Positions 19,447 through 28,400 of a DNA stretch of 64,000 nucleotides are shown here, piece after piece. The position numbers and the translations under genes are program-made. Within the stretch, counting starts at the first letter, position 1; each line of letters starts with the position of its first letter. This stretch comes from Haliotis asinina (lineage: Eukaryota > Mollusca > Gastropoda > Lepetellida > Haliotidae): contig NC_090283.1 of assembly GCF_037392515.1 (NCBI RefSeq), positions 12,034,501 through 12,098,500 on the forward strand. Direction: 5' to 3'. Below the pieces are notes generated by a model. That model made no database searches and was not told the origin of the DNA. It was given only the letters and a program-made list of their open reading frames with translations.

Positions 19447-22400
19447 GTAAACATATTATCAGCTATATTCACACTGGTGTCTCGTGTTTAGAGGTCAGGT
19501 GACTGGTGTGATGTAGGCGTCCAAGTTTGTCCGTGCTCCTGTAAGATCATACAGAGTGTATGCATTACACGCCGTCGTGTTTAAAACATAAGGCTAGGTT
19601 TAATGCCCACAATCGTCACAATAGACTGAAAATTGACACCCATTTTTATGACAGTAAACGAACCACAACTTGCTTAGTGAGTGTGAAGTTATGTATAGCT
19701 GTTGACAACCATGTTCTGCAGCATGGGACAAATTATGAAGTGAATCCGTCGAGGTTGAGTTTGCTTTCAGGAACTCACGACCTCTCGCTTCCTAGATGGT
19801 TGGGTTGAGGTCGGTGGTTCGATTCCCGGGCTGCGTCCTAGAAAACGTGTCGGTGTAAGGCAGTTGAGGGTACAATGGGACGGGTCAAAATCTTCTACCT
19901 GGGTACCCCACTACTATTACCCTACCCGGATGTTAATTCCTGACATCAAATTTGGAAGAAATGGCAATATATTCTTCAGGTCTGTGGCTAAAGTTCCGAG
20001 CTTTTCAATACCTTAAGCATGAATATTATTCAAAAGAAGTTACTGCAGTTCTGTCAAAATCTTCACAGACAATACGACCTATTAATCATGAACGAATAAC
20101 ATAAAACTTTCCTTAATATGTTTTTCTAAACCTAAACCAAAGTTTAAAGAAAAACCATGTCGCATTTCAAAGGGAATGTACGGGCAAAAATCTAAGGTTG
20201 ACATAAGATCATCTGAGATCTTCTCAAATCCACTACAGATGTCAACCAACTCCCTGATTTGTTCATCTCCACACTGTCAGATCTGCTGCATATACATGTG
20301 AAGTCGGGGTTGGTTCAGAAGGGTTCCAGGGTCAGACTGTTTATTCAATACATGGATTCAATGTCATACAAAATCATTCAACCACAATGATATAAAATGT
20401 CATCGATGCACTTGAGAAGAGTAGAATAAACATTTAAACCTTTTTTTATATAATAAATCATTATCAATTTAAGTTAAACTCAATACAATGTCCATTACCG
20501 TTACGACGGCGTAATACAAACAAATTTAAAGTTATAATTAACAACTGCATGTCTGTACTAACAATATCTGATAAAACATAATCTGTAATCATTTATCATG
20601 TACATTTTACTCATAAACATTCTTGAACAGCGACCACTTTTCGATATAGGGGTGTCCTTTACCTTAAATACGGTACGCCCGTACAGTGTTGAACGTGCAC
20701 TGTTATAATCCGCTGTACGGTAAATTTAACATAATAATTATAGATGAGCTGTGATATATTTGACAAATAAAAATCTCTGGACCAGTTCAGAATATTCACT
20801 GACACACAGCTATATAAAGGCCTATGTGACTGATAATTAGAGCGCACTTAGACTGACTACGGTACGTTACGTCACAAGTAAACAATCTATCCGCGTAGTA
20901 GCTGTGCAGACCAGTGTGGCGGCATGCTAATGAACCGTGACCGTTGCGTTGCTGCACAGATTCTACAGCGTTAGCCTTTATTTATTAAATCCACTGAAGT
21001 GCTTTAAACTGACAAAGTAAACAACTCACTAAAATATTATACGACTAAACTGTTAGCAGGATAAATATAGAAAGTTATGAAGAATATATCTGTAAGTTTG
21101 GAAATCTGAAAAACCCTGGTTCTTTACGAACTGATCTACAATACACATAGACTAAATTTCGTAGCTTCCAAATGATTGCTATTTACCGGAGATTTTCCGA
21201 ATTAACAAGTCACGATAGTGAGGGACAATAGCGTATATCAAATGGAAAATATATATTCACTTAGGCTTTGCTAATGCTGTACGCATTTAGTCAGAATAAC
21301 TTAGCGTTCAAGTATTTCTTCCGAACATATATGCAGTCACAACGTTAACTTAGTTACCTAAAATTACAATATCTACGAAAGCAACTAGTCACAATATAAA
21401 ACATATACTTGCGCTGACTTGGTTTTTGGTTTCGACAATATGCGATGGTAAAACATCTCAACTGAAGTGAACTAATAACTCTGTCTGTCAGGCAGGAATT
21501 GTACATGAAACTGAACAGTGAATTGACGCCGGAAAGTATGGGTAGAACTAGCGCTTCATGTTATTCAATATTTTCCATTATATTTGAAAAGATGAATTCT
21601 ACACATATGAATATTACAATCAGTGCCAGAGTGGCGACTTAAACACATTCTCGCAGCGTGCAACCTGCACATATTCTAAATTACAGAACGCACGTATATA
21701 CATTGTTAACGAAAAACTTCCAGGACACATATTGCGATAGTTTAAAAAAAATAATAGAAGCCTAACTTGTAAACCATATCTGTCATACAGCCGAATTGTG
21801 TGTTTAAGTTATAACTATGTTAGTCTTACAAAGTGACGGCATACAGATCTTACAAAGTGTCGGCATACAGATCTTACAAAGTGTCGGCATACAGAACTAC
21901 AAAGTGACGGCATACAGAACTACCGTAGTAATGATACCAAATTACATTAATCATAACCACGCGGCCAAGGTACAAGATTAGAACATGACTTTGATAAAGT
22001 ACAGCACTAGTTCATTGTTCAAGTAAGGCGCATTTTAAGCAAAAATATGAAAACAGAGAAGCATAAAGTAACTATGGCTTACCTTGATACAAACAGAAGG
22101 GTTCCAGGGTCAGACTGATGTATGTTTCAGACCCTGGTGCTTATATAGCTGAACCCTCTGCTTGTATGGTATAACCAGTTTCCCTAAAATGGAGACGACG
22201 CTTTGTCTATCTTTTGAAAAGTTATGGCACCGAGATATTACTCAATTTTGGCAGATAGCTTTCGAGATTCTAATTGCTTTGGCCGTGTGTTGTCGGAAAA
22301 GTTGAGTAATAACCAGTAATGTACGTGGTTAAGCCTCCACATCTACATCTGTCTAATTTGACAGTGTGTACAGGCGTGAATATTTGACCATTAAGTTGTG

Positions 22401-25400
22401 GTCGGAGCGGTCAGTACAAACACTGGAGTGTATACTCCATCAGGCTTTTAGCGGCATGGGGCGATGCCAGTAGCATAGACAGCTGTCAGTTACGCAAGTT
22501 ACCGATAACAAGCCTGCTACAACGTGAATACTTTAACAAAATGTACAAAATATAACATTGACTTTGGTGAGAAATATCTGAATAATTTTAGGAAAGAATA
22601 TGCACATTTTTGCAACTGTTATACATGCACCAACCAAACCTAGAAATGAGGTGAACAGGGACACATCAGAACCCCTGGTGTTCGGGTAAAGTTCATGAGG
22701 CTAAAAATTAAGAATATCAAGGCTGAAAGGCGGTGGCGAAAGATAAGACTGACAGACATATTTTCAATTCAGCTAAACTTGTGAACACACGTCTGAAAAG
22801 ACTGAAATCTGATTATTTCAACCAACTGATTGTCTCCCAATTGCAGAATTCAAAGGCGCTTTTCTCTACCATGTCTTCTCTAATTGGTGAAACTGAAGAG
22901 GTTGTTCTTCTAGATTCTGGAAACTCTGATGAATCTCCAGTAGTTCAACGAGAAGTTCTTGCAAGATACGGAGTTCACGACTTGCAAGTGGTCCAAAGCC
23001 TTTGCCTCACACTGGCAGTGCCCCGGTAACCATGGGTGTATTCACCCCATATCACTCCACCGAAATACTTACGTTGATTCAGAGTTCGAAAACAACATCC
23101 TGTCAGCTTGATCCCATACTTACTACGGTGTTACCGGGAGTTCTGGATTGTCTTTTACCTGTTATGACAGATATTGTTAAACCTTAGTTCGACTTCAGAA
23201 GAAATCTCAAAATGCATGAAAACTGCTGTTATTACACCACTGTTTCAGAAGCCTAATCTTGATCACAACAAACTGCAAAGTTGCCGAACGGTATAAAATC
23301 TGAAATGTTCATACAAGATCATCATTCTCAGGGTCTGCTTGATAAGTATCAGTTGGCTTACAAGAGCGGATTCATCACAGAGACAGCTGTCAGCACTGTG
23401 GATGAGGGAAATGTTGCGCTGTTGCTCCTGTTAGAATTAACAGAAGTTTTTGATACTGTTGACCATATGTCGCTAATGAGACCGACTTCACAAAGAATAT
23501 GGTTTAGACGACTTTGTATTGGACTGGTTCCACTCGTACCTAAAAGACCTTACTGCTATATTATCTGACAACACTCTTTGGACTTGTGTACCCCAGGGTT
23601 CAGTACTGGACCCAGTACTATTTACGCTTTACAGTAAACCTGTCTCTCAAATCGTTAGTAACTGTGCCTTCAATGATCATTTTTTATGGTGATGACACGC
23701 AACTGCACAATTGTTTTGCTGTTAATGACTAGTCACAGAGGTCAGGACTAAGTGCAATAGAAGACTGTACATCTAAAGTTAGTGCCTGGATAAACGCCAA
23801 CCTGCTGAAGTTAAACAGCGATAAGACAGAGGCTTTGCTCATAGGACCTGGCAAAAGGCTGCAAAAGATGAAAGCAACTCATATCACAGTTGACAATGAT
23901 GAGATTAGTTTTTCGACAGATGGTAGAAATTTGGATGTGAAGCTAGACTCATCAATTACGCAACATCGACAAGCACATCAATGACCTCGTCAAGAATTAT
24001 TACTTTCACGTACGAAACACAGGTAACATAAGCCACATTCCCACAGACCAAACGACTGCAGCACTTTCACGTTCAATGGTCGTCGCCAGGATTGTTTATT
24101 GTAATAGTCTGCTTGCAAGGGTTCCAGCGCAACAAATCAGAAGACTGCGAAACATCCAGAACCCAGGTGGGGAGAACTGCCACAATGTCAAAAAGATCCT
24201 GTCGCATCACTCCAGTACTTAGGTATCTCCACTGGCTGCCTGTTGAGTGATCTAGCGGAAGACTATGATTCTACAAGAACTCCGTTTCAGAGATCAAAGG
24301 CTACTAAAGGTCACCAACACCAGGCTCAAGACATTTGGTGGAAGATCCTTTGCATATAAAGCTGTCGTTGAATGAAAGGACCGCTCTCACATTTGGTCAG
24401 GAGTCAGCTCCAACTCTAACTTATTTCAAGAGGCATCATAAGATCTTTTCTATCCATGAATCCATATTGAAACACAATCATGGGGTACTGGGGATCTTTT
24501 CTAGCCATGAATTCATATTGAAAGACAAACATGGGGTACTTGGGATCTTTCCTAGCCATGTATCCATATTGAAAGACAAACATGGGGTACTGGGGATCTT
24601 TTGTCACCAAATCTATGTTGGTAGACATGTATGACAGAACGGGGTTCTTTTCTGTCTCTGAATATTTGTGGGTAATGAAAAAAGATGACTGAAAACTGTG
24701 GCGCAATCGTCCCCCATCCCCATGGCCGTAGTTTGTTAAAGATGGACTAGTGTTGATCGGATTGTGTTCATAGCTCATTCATTCCATCACTGACTAGACG
24801 AGATGCAGTAGTGTTGATTCGGTCGTGGTCAGACCTCATCCATACAGACCGCCATGTTTTGCTTGTAGGTATCGGTGACAAGGGCGAAGTGTTTTGGGAG
24901 TCAAGAATAATATCCGACTTCCTCAGATCTGGTTATGTGAGGGAGGCCAGGCCTGTGACATCCCCCAACACAACAGTGGACGTCACGATGTATCCCATGC
25001 TGCTGAGCATCAACAATATCGTGAGTACCCGTATGTGACGGTGGTATTTCCGGTTACGGAATACTGACAAGTACTTTTCCTGCTGCTTTTAAAGCTAAAC
25101 CTCTGTTTACCCGCTACCGGTAGACTAAACTAATGCTTACCCGTTACTCGAAAACTGGGTGGTACATCTTACTTTCAGTATTCCGTTCATATAATTGGCA
25201 TATTTCTGCTGTCCCCCGCCGTGATGTTGCTGGAATATTGCTAAAGAGTCCGTTCAGTTTTATGCCGATTTTTAGCAATAATCCATTGACAGCAATGTCA
25301 CGGTGGGGGACACCAGGAATGTCACATTCATATGGATGGAATACTGAAAATAAGCAGTGACACCGAATTTTCGTGTAAGGATACACTATACATGTGTGGG

Positions 25401-28400
25401 GAATCGAACCCGGGTCGGCGTGACGAGCGAACGCTTTGACCACTAGTCTTCTCCAAAGCGTCTTCTTTATTTATATACAGGTAGTACCAAATTTGTTGAG
25501 TGTGCGGATGTTAACGTAATGCTGTCAGAAATGAGCTTAAACTCCACATCCGTCAGATATGTACCGAGAACACGAGGCAGGTTCGCTCTGCGGTACATAG
25601 TGGAGTTGGGGCTTTGGGGTTAGTGGTTAAAGCGGACCCGGGTTCGAGTCGGCACAAGTGCGGAAGCCCATTTCTGGTGTTCCCCGCCGTGATATTACCG
25701 GAGTATTGCTAAAAGCGGCGTAAAACTAAACTCACTCAGTAAAGTGTTTGAACTAAATTCACTCAATCATAAGGTGGAACTAGGGTGCAAATCTGGCGAG
25801 TGATTAAAGTGTCTATCCGTCCATCCATCCATCTATTCCTTCATCCATCATTATTTATCTATTTAAAGTTGATGATGAAATTGCATAGTTATGTTAATTC
25901 CAGAATGAAGCGGAAAATACCCTGACGTCAAGGATTATCTTGTTCCAGGTGCGTTCCATGGTATTATTATAAAATAGAGGACAAATGTGTCTTGATACCT
26001 ATTTGGATATGTGGAGCAATTTCATTTCCCGTGCTTAACCAAACATATCACCAAATATGTCTTTCTTGTCTTTCTTGATTGTTGCATTTGCTCTGATTAA
26101 TAATTATAAATCATACATTTTCATTATAGTAGAATTGCATTGTAATAGAATTAGTTGCATGACACGATAAACTACGATTCCGTGTTCGTCTTGACCCCAT
26201 TTTGGAATCTGTTTAGAAAAGTCGTTTTATCTTTTACTAAAACAGATATTTTGCAGCCTGTCCATATATACCTATTTTGTTTAAGCAATGGGTCGACATT
26301 CGACTGAAATGGAATGCATCAGATTATGGGGGTGTGACCAATGTCAAGCTTCCGTCAATGCGATTGTGGCTGCCAGATATTGTGCCTTTCAACGCGTAAG
26401 TTACTAAATAGGAAGGGCCTTTGTGTGGGGTAGTCTAATTGTTAAAGCGTTCACTCGTCACGCCAAATACACTATGTGAAGTCCAATTCTGGTGTCCCCG
26501 TGATAATGCCGGAGTATGGCTAAAAAGGGGGAAAACCATACTCAATCATTACACTGTGTAAGGATCAGTAGTGTAACAGATGAACGAAAACAAAGTATCG
26601 CGTCCGGTTTGCTGAGAAAAAATCGGGGACACACGAGGTACATTTTGACCTGCATTCAATAATCACACAAGATTACAAGCGATAGAAAAGCAGTTGCAAA
26701 ACAAAGGAATATACGATAGGGATAAGCCCGTGAACCGTTAATCAAGGTAAGATTTGTTTTACAGTCAAACAATGATTTGGTAACTTTCAGATTTGACATG
26801 TCCAGTTGATCCAAGGGAAATAAACCCACTTCGTACTTTTCCGATTGTGATAGTTTCATGTACTTGTATTACAGAGATCCCACGCCGGTTTCAGATCCCG
26901 TATATGAAGTAACGGTTGACGTTTCCAATGACGGCACTGTACGATGGGGGCCATTGATGGTCGTGTCATCAAAATGTCCTCTTGATGTCACCAACTTTCC
27001 CTTCGATACCCAGTCCTGCACAATCGTATTTGGTTCTTGGTTACACTCACGAGAGCAGATGGACATGAAATTCTTCACGCCAGGAGCTAAAGAGATGGAT
27101 GTTAATTATTCGGAAAACTTTGGGGGTATGCCGATTGCTGAACATCCATATTGGACCATCAAAGACAATAGGGTGAAGGCTAAACTCTCAGAGGTGAAGT
27201 ATGGGACTTATGAGTTTTCTATACTAAGCGTTACAGTGGAGGCGGAGAGGAGACCTTCCTTCTTCAAGAACCTGGCCATAGGACCTGGGGCTCTTCTTGG
27301 GTTCCTGGTTCCCGTGTTGTTTCTACTACCTGCAAGATCCAGAGAAAAGAACACTTTTGGTAAGAGTGAGTTAGTGAGTGGGTGCTTGAAGGGGTGAGTG
27401 GATTGGTGGTTGAATGAGTGGATGAGTGAGTGAGTGAGTGAGGGAGTGGGAATTGTGGATGAGTGAGTGGATGGATGAGTGAGTGAGTAAATGGGTGAAC
27501 GAGCGCATGGCCATGGGTAAGTGAGTGAGTGAGTGTAAATTGTGGACCAGTTAATGAATGAGTGAGTGAGTGAGTATGCATTTACGCTGTTTTTGAAAAA
27601 TATTACAGTATCATGGAGGGGGACAATGGGCTTCACATATTGTACACATTTGAGGAATCGAACCCGTTTCTTCAGAATGAGGAGCGGGAGCTTTAACCAT
27701 TAGACTATCCCATCGTCCCCGTTTGATAAGAATTTTAGGTGTTTGGGTGAATTGCGTGTTCTATTAGACCTCACAAATCTATAACACGGATATATGCGAA
27801 TAAAAAAGTAGGGGATATTTGCGGGCACACCACTGGCCAGTGCCAATACATATGAAAAAAGTAATATTTATCCATTCAGATGAAGTATTTCCAAAGGAAT
27901 GGTATACATTGTCACATTTTCACTTCATCGTCATTTCTCTTCATCATCTGTTTCCTTCTTCGCCTCATGGTGTCATCATTTGCATGTCATCAATCTTGTA
28001 AATGCAATGTCCCTTACTATATTTTAATGGGATATATAAACGGGAGGTGGGGAGGTAGAAACACGTGTTTTCAAAAACTGAAGTGTGTCTTTGGCATTGT
28101 TTCTATTCTCCGTGAAATCATTAGACTGTGTATGGGTAGACGCAGTGAATGGGGACTAGGCAGGAATGAAATGCGGAACCGTCAGGACACTCAGTAACTG
28201 TAATAACAATAATAGTTAAATGCACTTTATGGAGATTTTGTTTGGTGTTTAACACAGTTTATCACACGTCAAGCATGGGATGCTGAACACCTGGTGGTGC
28301 AGTAGCTTAGTGTTTAAAGTGTTGTGTCGTCACGCCGAAGACCCGGAGTTCGATTCTCCACATGGGTTCAATATCTGAATCCCATTTCTGGTGTTCCTCG

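Noticed and set aside
20316-22117. LTR retroelement bounded by the 24-bp direct repeat
   Set aside because: The repeat is far too short for LTRs, lacks TG...CA ends, and the interior has no recognisable coding remains.
23681-23705. YGDD motif as a viral RNA polymerase
   Set aside because: Neighbouring motifs (VPQGSVLDP, FDTVDH, NLLKLNSDKTE) are those of a LINE reverse transcriptase; the Gly is a substitution in YADD.
27208-27636. Thr-His-Ser-Leu repeat proteins on the minus strand
   Set aside because: Translation of the (GTGA)n microsatellite and antisense of the channel exon.
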